DNA from: Clostridiales bacterium
GTDB lineage: Bacteria; Bacillota; Clostridia; Oscillospirales; CAG-272
Length of the DNA stretch: 64,000 nucleotides
NCBI GenBank assembly: GCA_022800625.1
Contig: JAAWQR010000006.1
Location: 1-64,000 of the forward strand
Direction: 5' to 3'
A program made the translations under genes and the position numbers. Numbering within the stretch: the first letter of the stretch is position 1; every line of letters begins with the position of its first letter. Shown here one piece after another: positions 24,841-32,916 of this stretch. The notes under the pieces were generated by a model that made no database searches, had not been told where the DNA came from, and was given only the letters and a program-made list of their open reading frames with translations.

Positions 24841-24898
24841 TAACAAAAAAAGTCTTGAAATCCCTTATATATTAAAGTGTTTTCAAGACTTTTTGTTA
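24841..24898 (+). terminator. Terminator after tRNA-Val
   Basis: Stem AAGTCTTGAAA/TTTCAAGACTT extended outward by A/T pairs, with a T-rich right arm TTTTTGTT. Confidence 0.85.
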
Positions 24899-25065
24899 TA
24901 TTAAAATAATTGCGATCAGCGTCAAATAAAGATATATTATTGATTCTGTTGAATTTTATTATAAATTTCTATGTATACTGATAATAAAAAATACTATTTA
25001 CTGAAACGGAGTTTTATGATATACTATTACTGGAAATAAATATTCGTATTCGGCTCAAATAAATA

Positions 25066-25162
25066 GAGTACCGGATTCCGAAGACTGTGTGGGCGACATT
25101 CTCCTCGTGGGAGAATGTGGCTTCTGTACTCGCAATACAAGCCGCAAAGTTAAATTTGCGGC
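25066..25162 (+). promoter_or_regulatory. Unidentified structured leader RNA with terminator-like hairpin
   Basis: Three nested helices can be drawn: GAGTAC/GTACTC (25066-25071 with 25126-25131), GAAG/CTTC and ACATTCTCC/GGAGAATGT around a TCGTG loop. About 9 bases later is an 8-bp hairpin GCCGCAAA/TTTGCGGC (25141-25162) followed by a T-rich tail and the AAAGGAG site of the next gene. Aptamer-like structure plus terminator is the layout of a riboswitch or other attenuator. It matches no riboswitch class I know. The rest of the gap (24899-25065) shows only AT-rich sequence. Confidence 0.55.
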
Positions 25163-25188
25163 TTATTGATTTAAAAAGGAGTATTTTT

Positions 25189-25713
25189 ATGGTATCAGGT
25201 AAACCTACTGTACGGCAAATTGCATGGATTTCTATTATACCTCAGATGTTGTTTATGGCTTTTTTAGGTGTTGTTTATTTTACTTTTATAGAATCTAAAT
25301 TTCTTGCAGCTTATCTTACATGCCTTACATATTTGATTGTTTCTTTTACATTAAGATTATCCTTGACACATAATCATAGGAAGGGAATGATTTTAATAAG
25401 AGACGATAAATACGAGTTGGCTATAGACGAGTTTCAAAAAAGCTATTCATTTTTTTCAAAGCATGCTTGGATTGACAGATATCGGTTTATTACCATGCTT
25501 TCAAGCAGCAAAATTTCATACAGTGAGATGGCGCTTGTGAATATAGCATTTTGCTATTCTCAGATAGGAGACGGTAGAAAAACAAAAGATTATTACTTAA
25601 AAGCTTTAGATCAGTTTCCTAACAGCGAGATAGTTAAGACTTTTTTAAAAACTATTGAATCTATCGAGAATTCTATTAAAGTAGATAACATATCAAATCA
25701 AACTAAAATATGA
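25189..25713 (+). CDS. Membrane protein with TPR-like tail
   Basis: 174 residues from the ATG at 25189, 8 bases after AAAGGAG. The ORF track's upstream part (from 25087) is the structured leader read as protein and is discarded. Two membrane segments ('IAWISIIPQMLFMAFLGVVYFTFIE' and 'FLAAYLTCLTYLIVSFTLRL') are followed by a cytoplasmic helical part with TPR character ('GMILIRDDKYELAIDEFQKSYSFFSKHAWIDRY' ... 'MALVNIAFCYSQIGDGRKTKDYYLKALDQFP'). It overlaps the next gene by 4 bp (ATGA). The function is unknown; a scaffold role is inferred only from the TPR-like repeat. Confidence 0.72.
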   Translation: MVSGKPTVRQIAWISIIPQMLFMAFLGVVYFTFIESKFLAAYLTCLTYLIVSFTLRLSLTHNHRKGMILIRDDKYELAIDEFQKSYSFFSKHAWIDRYRFITMLSSSKISYSEMALVNIAFCYSQIGDGRKTKDYYLKALDQFPNSEIVKTFLKTIESIENSIKVDNISNQTKI

Positions 25714-26504
25714 GCAAAGAAGGTTTACAGATGTATTTTACAAAATTCACGGAAGAACCGATAAAAATATACGGACTTAAAGTCATAGATCCCCAAAATA
25801 GCATTTATCAGAGACTTCCTGACAGCAAATCCTCACTCGTCAGCGCAGATGTCTGCGGACGCGCAAGAACATGTATGGGAGGTCGAATCAGATTTAGAAC
25901 CGATTCAAAGGAGCTTGTTGTCAGAACTTCTGTTCATCAGGATTTACCCGACAAGTGCATATCGATTGCAGGGTCTGTCGGATTAGATGTATTTGATGGT
26001 TCGCTTGAAAGTATACGCTACCTCGGCTGCGCTGCTCCCGAAAATTACAATACATGTGAATTTGAGTATGGCTTTTCGGGAAGTGCAAAAGGGGAACTTC
26101 CGATGGCAGATATTATCAGCGAGGATAATTTCAGAATAATAATCATGGACTACGACTTTAATGCTCCGAATCCTGAATTTCTTCGTGAAACACATGAACC
26201 GTTTTTTCTCAGACTTCGTGAGAAAAATGCGAATACTCCTATAGTGCTGATGAGCCGTCCCTGTTATGACTCAAATATTCCCGACAGCATAGCGAGACGT
26301 GAGGTCGTAAGAGAAACATTTGTAAGAGCACGTGCAAGAGGGGATAAGAATACGTACTTTATCGACGGGGAGCTTATGTTCGGTGAAATAGACCGAGAGT
26401 GCTGCTGCGTTGATGAGGTTCACCCGACGGATCTCGGACACATGCGAATTGCGGAATATATTTATCCAACGCTGAAAAGACTTCTCGATAACGGAATTAA
26501 ATAA
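25710..26504 (+). CDS. SGNH-hydrolase family protein lacking the nucleophile block
   Basis: 264 residues. The N-terminal jelly-roll part and the C-terminal part of an SGNH/GDSL hydrolase are present, with 'GFSGSAKGELPMADII', 'IIIMDYDFNAPNPEFLRETHEPFF' and the block V catalytic dyad 'DEVHPTDLGH'. The segment between 'CEFEYGFSG' and the usual upstream half, which should carry the GDS-type catalytic Ser and block II Gly, is missing although the frame is intact. So this looks like an in-frame internal deletion and the protein is probably inactive as an esterase. It is coupled to the membrane TPR gene by a 4-bp overlap. A new start within the leader is not needed. Confidence 0.65.
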   Translation: MSKEGLQMYFTKFTEEPIKIYGLKVIDPQNSIYQRLPDSKSSLVSADVCGRARTCMGGRIRFRTDSKELVVRTSVHQDLPDKCISIAGSVGLDVFDGSLESIRYLGCAAPENYNTCEFEYGFSGSAKGELPMADIISEDNFRIIIMDYDFNAPNPEFLRETHEPFFLRLREKNANTPIVLMSRPCYDSNIPDSIARREVVRETFVRARARGDKNTYFIDGELMFGEIDRECCCVDEVHPTDLGHMRIAEYIYPTLKRLLDNGIK

Positions 26505-26618
26505 ACATAATATGGGGGCAGCAGATCAGATGAATCTTTTGCAATGACCTGCTGTTTTGCTGTAACTGCACGCATAAGAGTTAAATCAGAAATTATCTTG
26601 ACTTCTTTGAAAAAAGTA

Positions 26619-26647
26619 TTGCCACAACAAGAAATCTGTGGTATAAT
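26619..26647 (+). promoter_or_regulatory. Promoter of rpsB-tsf
   Basis: TTGCCA, 17-bp spacer, TATAAT, followed by a 123-base leader. The leader includes the 14-bp palindrome CAGAAAGCTTTCTG (26693-26706) and 'GTGCCGTTTATTCGGTCAC', possible sites for autoregulation by S2, which is known in other bacteria but not recognised by sequence here. Confidence 0.8.
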
Positions 26648-26770
26648 GGTAAAGCATGCAAAAATGCAGTAATATTTTTATCACACACACAGCAGAAAGC
26701 TTTCTGTCGGTGCCGTTTATTCGGTCACAGAAAAAATGCTGTGGTGGAAAAACCGAAGGAGGACATAAAA

Positions 26771-27511
26771 ATGTCTATTGTATCAATCAAACAGCTTCTT
26801 GAAGCAGGTGTTCATTTCGGACATCATACAAGACGCTGGAACCCGAAAATGGCTGAGTACATCTTTACAGAGCGTAACGGTCTCTACATTATCGATCTTC
26901 AGAAGACTATCAAAAAGTTTGAAGAAGCTTACAATTTTGTACGCGACACTGCTGCTGACGGCGGAAAGATTCTTTTCGTAGGTGCAAAGAAGCAGGCTGC
27001 TGATGCTATCCGTGAGGAAGCTGAAAGATGCGGTATGTACTATGTAAATGTAAGATGGCTCGGCGGTATGCTTACAAACTACAAGACCATTAAAATGTCT
27101 ATTGACAGACTCCGTAAGCTTGAAAAGATGCAGGAGGACGGCACTTTTGATATGCTTCCTAAAAAGGAAGTTGCAGCTCTCCAGAAGGAGATGTTCAATC
27201 TTGAGCGCAATCTCGGTGGTATCAAGGAAATGGGCGGACTTCCGTCTGCTATCTTTATAGTTGATCCCCGCAAGGAACACAACGCAGTTCTTGAGGCTAA
27301 GAAACTCGGTATCCCGGTAATCGCTATCGTTGATACCAACTGCGATCCCGATGATGCTGATTATGTAATCCCCGGAAATGACGACGCTATCCGCGCTATC
27401 CGTCTCTATGCATCAGTTCTTGCAGACGCAGTTCTCGAGAGCCGTCAGGGCGAGCAGATGGAAGAGGCTGAGGCAGCAGAGGCAGAAGCTGAAGCTGAGG
27501 ACGCTGAGTAA
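26771..27511 (+). CDS. rpsB: 30S ribosomal protein S2
   Basis: 246 residues from the ATG at 26771 behind GAAGGAGG; the ORF track GTG (26741) is too early. The S2 hallmarks '[38 protein letters not shown]', '[10 protein letters not shown]', '[19 protein letters not shown]' and '[30 protein letters not shown]' are all present. The acidic tail ([16 protein letters not shown]) is longer than in many S2 proteins. It is the first gene of the rpsB-tsf operon. Confidence 0.98.
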   Translation: MSIVSIKQLLEAGVHFGHHTRRWNPKMAEYIFTERNGLYIIDLQKTIKKFEEAYNFVRDTAADGGKILFVGAKKQAADAIREEAERCGMYYVNVRWLGGMLTNYKTIKMSIDRLRKLEKMQEDGTFDMLPKKEVAALQKEMFNLERNLGGIKEMGGLPSAIFIVDPRKEHNAVLEAKKLGIPVIAIVDTNCDPDDADYVIPGNDDAIRAIRLYASVLADAVLESRQGEQMEEAEAAEAEAEAEDAE

Positions 27512-27595
27512 TCCGGTATTCCGAGTTAAACGGAAGCGCACGTCAGAAGAAATCGGGCGGCGGTAAACTAATAAAGAAAGGTATGGTAAATATAG

Positions 27596-28531
27596 ATGGC
27601 TATTACAGCTAAAATGGTATCCGATCTCAGAGCAAAGACCGGATGCGGTATGATGGAATGCAAGAAGGCTCTCACAGAGGCGAACGGTGACTTTGACGAA
27701 GCAGTAAAGGTTCTCAGAGAAAGAGGACTTGCTGTTGCAGGCAAAAAGGCTGAAAGAATCGCAGCTGAGGGTGTAGTTGATATTATGGTAAGCGACGACG
27801 GTAAGACTGCGGCAATGATCGAGGTCAATGCCGAGACAGACTTCGTTGCAAAGAACGAGTCCTTTAAGGAGTTCGTTCGCGGAATTCTCAAGACTATCCT
27901 TGACAAGAAGCCTGCGAACATTGAAGAGCTTCTTCCTCTTCAGTACCTTGACACAGACTTCACAGTTGAAGGCAAGGTTAAGGACATGATCTTCACTATC
28001 GGTGAGAACATGAATATCCGCCGTTTTGTTATCGTTGAGGGTACATTCTCAACATACATTCACGGTAAGGGTTCAACAGGCGTTATCATCGGCTTTGATG
28101 CTGATGAGGCTGCAACCAGCAATGCAGGCTTTGCTGATTTTGCAAAGAATGTTGCTCTTCAGGTTGCTGCAATGCCCGTTCTTTATCTCAATAAGGAATC
28201 TGTTCCCGAGAAGGATATCGCTGAGGAGAAAGAAATCCTTATGACTCAGATCAAGAACGATCCTGCAAATGCTAAGAAGCCTGAGCAGATCATTGAGAAG
28301 ATGGTTACAGGCAGAATCAACAAGTTCTATGAGAAGAACTGTCTCACAGAGCAGGCTTACGTAAAGGATGATTCAATGACAGTAGGCAAGTATGTTGAAG
28401 CTGCTGCTAAAGAATTCGGCGGTAAGATCGCTCTTAACGGTTTCTGGTGCTTTGAGAAGGGCGAAGGTCTTGAGAAGCGCGAGGATGACTTTGCAGGTGA
28501 GATCGCAAGACTCACAGGTAAGGCTGAGTAA
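27596..28531 (+). CDS. tsf: Elongation factor Ts
   Basis: 311 residues. N-terminal UBA-like domain 'ITAKMVSDLRAKTGCGMMECKKALTEANGDFDEAVKVLRERGLA' and the core 'AAEGVVDIMVSDDGKTAAMIEVNAETDFVAKNE', including the TDFVA motif that displaces the Mg2+ of EF-Tu. It recycles EF-Tu-GDP. It follows rpsB by 84 bp and ends before an 18-bp stem. Confidence 0.98.
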   Translation: MAITAKMVSDLRAKTGCGMMECKKALTEANGDFDEAVKVLRERGLAVAGKKAERIAAEGVVDIMVSDDGKTAAMIEVNAETDFVAKNESFKEFVRGILKTILDKKPANIEELLPLQYLDTDFTVEGKVKDMIFTIGENMNIRRFVIVEGTFSTYIHGKGSTGVIIGFDADEAATSNAGFADFAKNVALQVAAMPVLYLNKESVPEKDIAEEKEILMTQIKNDPANAKKPEQIIEKMVTGRINKFYEKNCLTEQAYVKDDSMTVGKYVEAAAKEFGGKIALNGFWCFEKGEGLEKREDDFAGEIARLTGKAE

Positions 28532-28540
28532 TAATAAAAC

Positions 28541-28580
28541 TATACCAACGGCTGTCTCTTTTGAGACAGCCGTTGGTATA
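28541..28580 (+). terminator. Hairpin ending rpsB-tsf
   Basis: A perfect 18-bp stem (TATACCAACGGCTGTCTC and its complement) with a TTTT loop, 9 bases after the tsf stop. No T-tract follows the stem, so it could also stabilise the 3' end. Confidence 0.75.
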
Positions 28581-28679
28581 TAATAAAGACGCTTTGCTTA
28601 ATACTAAGCCGCTAAGGGAGTAATTTGAAACGCAACTAAAAGAGTTAGTGCGAATTATCTGTTGTTTGTGAGGAAAATC

Positions 28680-29186
28680 ATGAGAATACAATATAAAAAC
28701 TTAACGATCCGACAAGCAGACGTTTCAGATGTAAAATATCTTGTCATGTGGTGGAATGACGGAACTGTGATGGCACATGCGGGCTTTCCTAATGGCTTGG
28801 GAACGACCGAGAAAAAAGTCATCGAAGAACTCGGAAACGGCCGTATGGTTATTGAGGAAAGCGACCGTCTAATAGGTGAGTGCAATTACCGTAATATTAG
28901 TGACGGCGTTGCAGAAATTGGCATAAAAATTTGCGAAACCGATTGTCAAAATCGCGGCGTCGGCAGAAAGGTTTTAAGTATGCTGATTGGATGGCTGTTT
29001 CAAAACGGTTATTCCAAAATTGTTCTCGACACCAATTTGGAGAATACACGAGCACAGCATGTTTATGAATTTCTTGGTTTTCAAAAGGTGCGGACTAATA
29101 TCGATTCTTGGAAAGATCAGCTTGGTCGACTTCAATCTTCTGTAGATTATGAATTAATAGAAAAGAATTTTAATAGCTATATTTAG
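28680..29186 (+). CDS. GNAT N-acetyltransferase (RimJ/RimL-like)
   Basis: 168 residues from the ATG at 28680; the ORF track start (28662) lies in the AGGA-containing leader. GNAT motif A is 'VAEIGIKICETDCQNRGVGRKVLSMLIGWLF', then motif B 'IVLDTNLENTRAQHVYEFLGFQKV', both typical of RimJ-like Firmicutes enzymes of this length. It acetylates an amine, with unknown target (protein N-terminus, antibiotic or small molecule). Single gene. Confidence 0.85.
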   Translation: MRIQYKNLTIRQADVSDVKYLVMWWNDGTVMAHAGFPNGLGTTEKKVIEELGNGRMVIEESDRLIGECNYRNISDGVAEIGIKICETDCQNRGVGRKVLSMLIGWLFQNGYSKIVLDTNLENTRAQHVYEFLGFQKVRTNIDSWKDQLGRLQSSVDYELIEKNFNSYI

Positions 29187-29199
29187 AAATAGTTAAAGC

Positions 29200-29233
29200 T
29201 TATCGCAGTTCTTGTTTTCGGGAACTGCGATAA
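29200..29233 (+). terminator. Hairpin after the GNAT gene
   Basis: Perfect 12-bp stem TTATCGCAGTTC/GAACTGCGATAA with a 10-base loop; no clear T-tract follows. Confidence 0.6.
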
Positions 29234-29405
29234 TGTGTTTATACCCATAATAAGAAAGCAACTGTATTGATAATTTCCGCAAACAAGTATATGATGTAAT
29301 TCATTTTATCGAGTTATACCGTATACTTATATAAAAACTTACTTATATGATGTTGTGAAAGACGAAAGTCCTTTATTTATGCTTTTGAAATGTGTGGTTG
29401 TCTGG

Positions 29406-30584
29406 TTATTCCGGTATGGCAATGTCACCGTCAACAAGTGTTCCTTTATACATCGAATACGCTCTGCTGATTTCATTTGCTTCGGAAATTTCACCGTCAT
29501 AATTTACAGCGACAGTATCACCAACCGTAATGCCGGTGCATTCGATACATCTTTTTATTCTCATATCATTGGTGTAAACTTTATATATAGTTCTGTCTTC
29601 TTTATTTGTGCAGAGGATGCTGTCATCAATTAACACATAGCCATCGCCGATTTCGGTAAGAGTTCCCGATACTGTTGATGTATACGGATTAAATTCAATC
29701 TCAACAGAATTATTTTTAGCATAATCAATGATCTTTCCTGCGGCATCCTTACCAATGAAATAGGTATAGCTGAAATCGAAGATGTTAGTTGTAAAATAAC
29801 CGTCCTCGGAAATACAAACTACTCTCTTATATACTCCCAAGGCATCAGACGTCACTGTGAAGGAAAGATAACTGCGATCGTTTCTCTCAAAAGAATCAAA
29901 TTCATCACACAGTGCGGCATCCTTGCATTCAGAAAGAATATCTAAAATATACGAGTCATCACTTATGCGAAAATTGCCCGCTTCATCAAATCCTTTACAT
30001 ACCGTAAAATCATTTAGCTTGAGATTTTGAGGTAATCCATAAAGCTCCATCATTTCTCCAAGAGAGAGAGGCCTTGACGCATCGTTATACGCATATACAT
30101 AATACGCACCGTCTTTGCCTGCAGCAATAAGTTTTTCCTCAGATACATCATTGATCTTGTATACTTTAAAGGTTTCGGTATATTTTCGATCGGTATATGA
30201 GTCAGTACCTTCCGCATCACAGTAACCAAGCTCCTCGGAGAGCACATCCTCCGAAACAGGATTCATCAGCTTAATGGCGTACTCTTTGCCGTTGTAGTAT
30301 ACGGCAGTATATTTTTCTGAGGCAGTTTTATACTCCCAAGGCCATTCTATATCGGCTTCTTCCCCGGATATAAAATACTTGTATTTATTGTGACTGGTAG
30401 TACTTTCCTTGAAAAATGACGGAAGTATTGCCGTTCCCGCAATTATCAGCACAGCAAAGCAAGCTGCAACAGTACCACATTTGAGCAGATTGAAGCGCCT
30501 TGATCTCCGCCCGCTCTCTGCGGCGGCAGTAATTAGATCATCGTCAATGTACCCGACAGCCTTTATAATTTTCGGCACTTTCAT
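29406..30584 (-). CDS. Membrane-anchored anti-sigma factor-like protein
   Basis: 392 residues. The short N-terminal cytoplasmic part (1-32, 'VGYIDDDLITAAAESGRRSRRF') is followed by one membrane segment (about 33-58, 'LLKCGTVAACFAVLIIAGTAILPSFF'). The large extracytoplasmic domain ends in an SH3/OB-like stretch ('GTLTEIGDGYVLIDDSILCTNKEDRT'). The coding start overlaps the stop of the ECF sigma gene as ATGA, the usual arrangement for a sigma and its anti-sigma, and the topology fits. No ZAS zinc motif is visible, so the class is unclear. The outer domain would sense an unknown signal. Confidence 0.78.
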   Translation of the reverse strand: MKVPKIIKAVGYIDDDLITAAAESGRRSRRFNLLKCGTVAACFAVLIIAGTAILPSFFKESTTSHNKYKYFISGEEADIEWPWEYKTASEKYTAVYYNGKEYAIKLMNPVSEDVLSEELGYCDAEGTDSYTDRKYTETFKVYKINDVSEEKLIAAGKDGAYYVYAYNDASRPLSLGEMMELYGLPQNLKLNDFTVCKGFDEAGNFRISDDSYILDILSECKDAALCDEFDSFERNDRSYLSFTVTSDALGVYKRVVCISEDGYFTTNIFDFSYTYFIGKDAAGKIIDYAKNNSVEIEFNPYTSTVSGTLTEIGDGYVLIDDSILCTNKEDRTIYKVYTNDMRIKRCIECTGITVGDTVAVNYDGEISEANEISRAYSMYKGTLVDGDIAIPE

Positions 30585-31144
30585 ATTTCAACGCCCTCCT
30601 TTATCAGATAATCTTTTAGTTTGTTTCGGGTATAGAACAACATGTTCTTTACCTTACTTTCGGTAAAAGAATAGCGCTTTGCAATTTCTGTGATAGAATC
30701 GAAGAAATAATATTTTCGTATAAAGACGTTTCTGCTCTCTTCTTTTTGACTGCGAAGAAAGCTGCTGATCAGCTTTCCGATATCATCATCGCTCATGTCG
30801 ACAGCGCATTTTTCATCCGGCAAAACAGTTTCAAGCTCCTCTAATGATACAAGCATATCTGCCGATCGTTTCTCCCGCTTCATAAATTCCAACCGTCTCA
30901 GCGACAGATTTCTTGCAATCTTGCAGATAAATGCCATAAGGTTATTTGGTCTTGCGGGCGGTATTGCATTCCATATGCCAACGTAAGTATCATTAACACA
31001 TTCTTCGGAATCTTCAGAATTGTTCAGAATATTATAAGCAATACTGCGGCAAAGCTTTCCGTACTTTGTATCCGTTTCCTTGATCGCCTGCTCATTTCTT
31101 TTAAAATAAAGTTCAATAATTTTTAGGTCATCCACATTGTTCAC
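30581..31144 (-). CDS. ECF-type sigma-70 factor
   Basis: 187 residues with GGGGAGGTGAAC ribosome binding site. Region 2 reads 'SEECVNDTYVGIWNAIPPARPNNLMAFICKIARNLSLRRLEF' and region 4 'SRNVFIRKYYFFDSITEIAKRYSFTESKVKNMLFYTRNKLKDYL', the pattern of ECF sigma factors common in gut Firmicutes. Cognate anti-sigma gene follows with a 4-bp overlap. An AAAGCGCTTT palindrome precedes the gene and may be part of the promoter, but no certain ECF promoter pair was identified. The target genes are unknown. Confidence 0.88.
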   Translation of the reverse strand: MNNVDDLKIIELYFKRNEQAIKETDTKYGKLCRSIAYNILNNSEDSEECVNDTYVGIWNAIPPARPNNLMAFICKIARNLSLRRLEFMKREKRSADMLVSLEELETVLPDEKCAVDMSDDDIGKLISSFLRSQKEESRNVFIRKYYFFDSITEIAKRYSFTESKVKNMLFYTRNKLKDYLIKEGVEI

Positions 31145-31256
31145 CTCCCCTTTATTTGATTCAAAAGCGCTTTCACTTATAAGTACGTTTTTTTCGGCTT
31201 TGGTCTTAAAACAACATAAATTTTTACGGCAACGCTGGAAGTGATGTCCTCAGACG

Positions 31257-31285
31257 AAAACAAAAGTCCCATTACAGGGACTTTT
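31257..31285 (-). terminator. Terminator overlapping the ogt stop codon
   Basis: Stem AAAAGTCCC/GGGACTTTT (9 bp, 6-base loop ATTACA). Its left arm on the minus strand lies in the last codons of ogt (...EKSL, stop TAA in the loop region) and a T-rich tract follows. Confidence 0.75.
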
Positions 31286-31766
31286 CTATTTTAAGAAGGT
31301 AGGTTTTTATATCGATTCCGCCGGCATATCCTGTCAGATTGCCGTCTGAGCCTATAACGCGGTGACAGGGAATAATAATCGAGATAGGATTATGCCCTAC
31401 AGCACCTCCGACAGCCTGCGCAGACATTTTACGAATTCCCGTTTGCGCGGCAATTTTATCAGCAATTTCACCGTAAGTCATAGTTTTACCGAATGGTATT
31501 GTCAAGAGAATATCCCAAACCGACTTGCGAAACGGAGTTCCATCAGGGTTCAACTTTGGTGTAAAATCAGGCGATCTTCCGCTGAAGTATGTGTCAAGCC
31601 AACATACGGTTTCGTCAAATACAGGCAACCTCACCTCTTCGGCTTCTTTGATTAAGGAAGCGTCAAAATACTTCTGTCCGTCAAACCAAAGTCCTGTAAG
31701 CGATCTGCCGTCAGATGCAAATATGATTTTTCCTAAAGGGGACGCGTATTGATATGTATAGATCAT
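31272..31766 (-). CDS. ogt: Methylated-DNA--protein-cysteine methyltransferase
   Basis: 164 residues. The active-site motif 'IIIPCHRVIGSDGNLTGYAGG' holds the acceptor Cys134, with 'GGAVGHNPIS' before it and the DNA-binding helix 'TMTYGEIADKIAAQTG' at 96-111. It removes methyl groups from O6-methylguanine and is used up in the act. The N-terminal domain is short, as in Ogt rather than Ada. Single gene with its own promoter. Confidence 0.96.
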   Translation of the reverse strand: MIYTYQYASPLGKIIFASDGRSLTGLWFDGQKYFDASLIKEAEEVRLPVFDETVCWLDTYFSGRSPDFTPKLNPDGTPFRKSVWDILLTIPFGKTMTYGEIADKIAAQTGIRKMSAQAVGGAVGHNPISIIIPCHRVIGSDGNLTGYAGGIDIKTYLLKIEKSL

Positions 31767-31809
31767 GGTTTAAAAATCTCCGAATTTCCGAGTTTTTACT
31801 CATAATACC

Positions 31810-31838
31810 ATTATAATCGAAAACCTTATAAATATCAA
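31810..31838 (-). promoter_or_regulatory. Promoter of ogt
   Basis: Minus strand: TTGATA, 17-bp spacer, TATAAT, 44 bp upstream of the ATG. Confidence 0.7.
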
Positions 31839-31920
31839 GAAGAAGCTTTGCTTTTCTGTATAGGATCTATGTGCGGCATTAAATAAAGAAATCAGTCAGA
31901 GGGGAAAATTTTTATGAGAT

Positions 31921-31953
31921 AAAAACAAGCATTACCAATTTTATCGGTAATGC
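31921..31953 (-). terminator. Terminator of the flavodoxin-like gene
   Basis: 8-bp stem GCATTACC/GGTAATGC, with TTGTTTTT following on the minus strand. Confidence 0.75.
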
Positions 31954-32011
31954 CATGAATTTATTTAATAGTGACTGCAATATATCATGTCTCAAATTTA
32001 AGTTTTTTATA

Positions 32012-32704
32012 TCATTTTTTCCACGGGCGTTTTTTATCCGTCCAGCCTTTATCTTTCCAATAATCCATGTCGGCTTTATTCCAGCCGTGCTTCTGCATCA
32101 CACGCATTACAGTGAAAAAGAGCTTAGTTTTTACAGACGGCTTGAGATGTTTTTGCTTTTTCAGAATTTTTTGTGCCAAATCGAACAGCTTCTTATCTAT
32201 TTTCAGTTTTTTCTGTTCGCTTACACGTTCCCATGAGACCTCCGCCACAGCGATGCCGTATGTATATTTTTTCGCGATTCCCCACCAAAAGGCACTGTCA
32301 GACATATCACGATTGGTGCTTTTTATCCCGGCTCCTGCGGCAGTGGAAATGCAGACGGCTTGCTTTGAAAACATTTTTTCCTCGGGACGATGCACCATCC
32401 ATCGCCAGCCGTAATGATCAAGCAGAGCTTTCATCGCTCCTGTTGTGTGATACACATATACGGGACTTGCGAGTATCAGTACATCCACATCATCGATAGC
32501 TTTTGTAATGGGGAAAAGCTTTTCATAATGTGGACATCTCATTTCCGATTCTGTGAAGCAGGCGGTGCATCCGACACAGAATTCGTCAAAATCCCTCGGC
32601 AGAAATATTTCAGTTATATCACCGTTCAGCTTTTCTGCCAAGCTATGTGCAATATGGTATGTAGAACCTTTATGGCTTTGCCCGTGTATTACTGTGATTT
32701 TCAT
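32012..32704 (-). CDS. NAD(P)H-dependent FMN oxidoreductase, flavodoxin-like
   Basis: 230 residues from the ATG at 32704, 6 bases after GGAG. The ORF track adds 40 residues from the leader hairpin region and is not used. 'MKITVIHGQSHKGSTYHIAHSLAEKL' is the FMN-phosphate loop, 'FCVGCTACFTESEMRCPHYEKLFPITKAIDDVDVLILASPVYVYHTTGAMKALLDHYGWRW' includes the 'SPVY' flavin segment of NADPH-dependent FMN reductase/multimeric flavodoxin proteins. The Cys pair in 'CVGCTAC' is typical of iron-sulfur flavoprotein relatives. The C-terminal extension is basic ('KDKGWTDKKRPWKK'). Physiological partner unknown. Confidence 0.82.
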   Translation of the reverse strand: MKITVIHGQSHKGSTYHIAHSLAEKLNGDITEIFLPRDFDEFCVGCTACFTESEMRCPHYEKLFPITKAIDDVDVLILASPVYVYHTTGAMKALLDHYGWRWMVHRPEEKMFSKQAVCISTAAGAGIKSTNRDMSDSAFWWGIAKKYTYGIAVAEVSWERVSEQKKLKIDKKLFDLAQKILKKQKHLKPSVKTKLFFTVMRVMQKHGWNKADMDYWKDKGWTDKKRPWKK

Positions 32705-32717
32705 GTTAATCTCCATT

Positions 32718-32735
32718 CCGCCGCCACAGCGGCGG
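32718..32735. repeat. GC-rich hairpin in the leader of the flavodoxin-like gene
   Basis: CCGCCGC-CACA-GCGGCGG, 7-bp stem directly before the GGAG ribosome binding site. The 181-bp gap on its far side also holds GTCTGC-GAA-GCAGAC, an AAAAATGG/CCATTTTT pair and an ACTTCACA/TGTGAAGT pair. Confidence 0.65.
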
Positions 32736-32916
32736 CACAAATAGTTCATTAAATTCAACGTGTTATACACGCGCGGGTCTGCGAAGCAGACAAAAATGGG
32801 AATATATCCATTTTTCCACTTCACAAATAAATCTGTGAAGTCGGTGAATTTGGGCGTGAAATAGATGCACTATATTCCTGCAGTATCGTATCTTTCACTC
32901 TATTTCCTCAATGATA

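Noticed and set aside
25087-25188. Coding extension upstream of the TPR membrane gene in the ORF track
   Set aside because: This region folds into the structured leader, the ATG at 25189 has an AAAGGAG site, and the extra residues do not resemble a protein.
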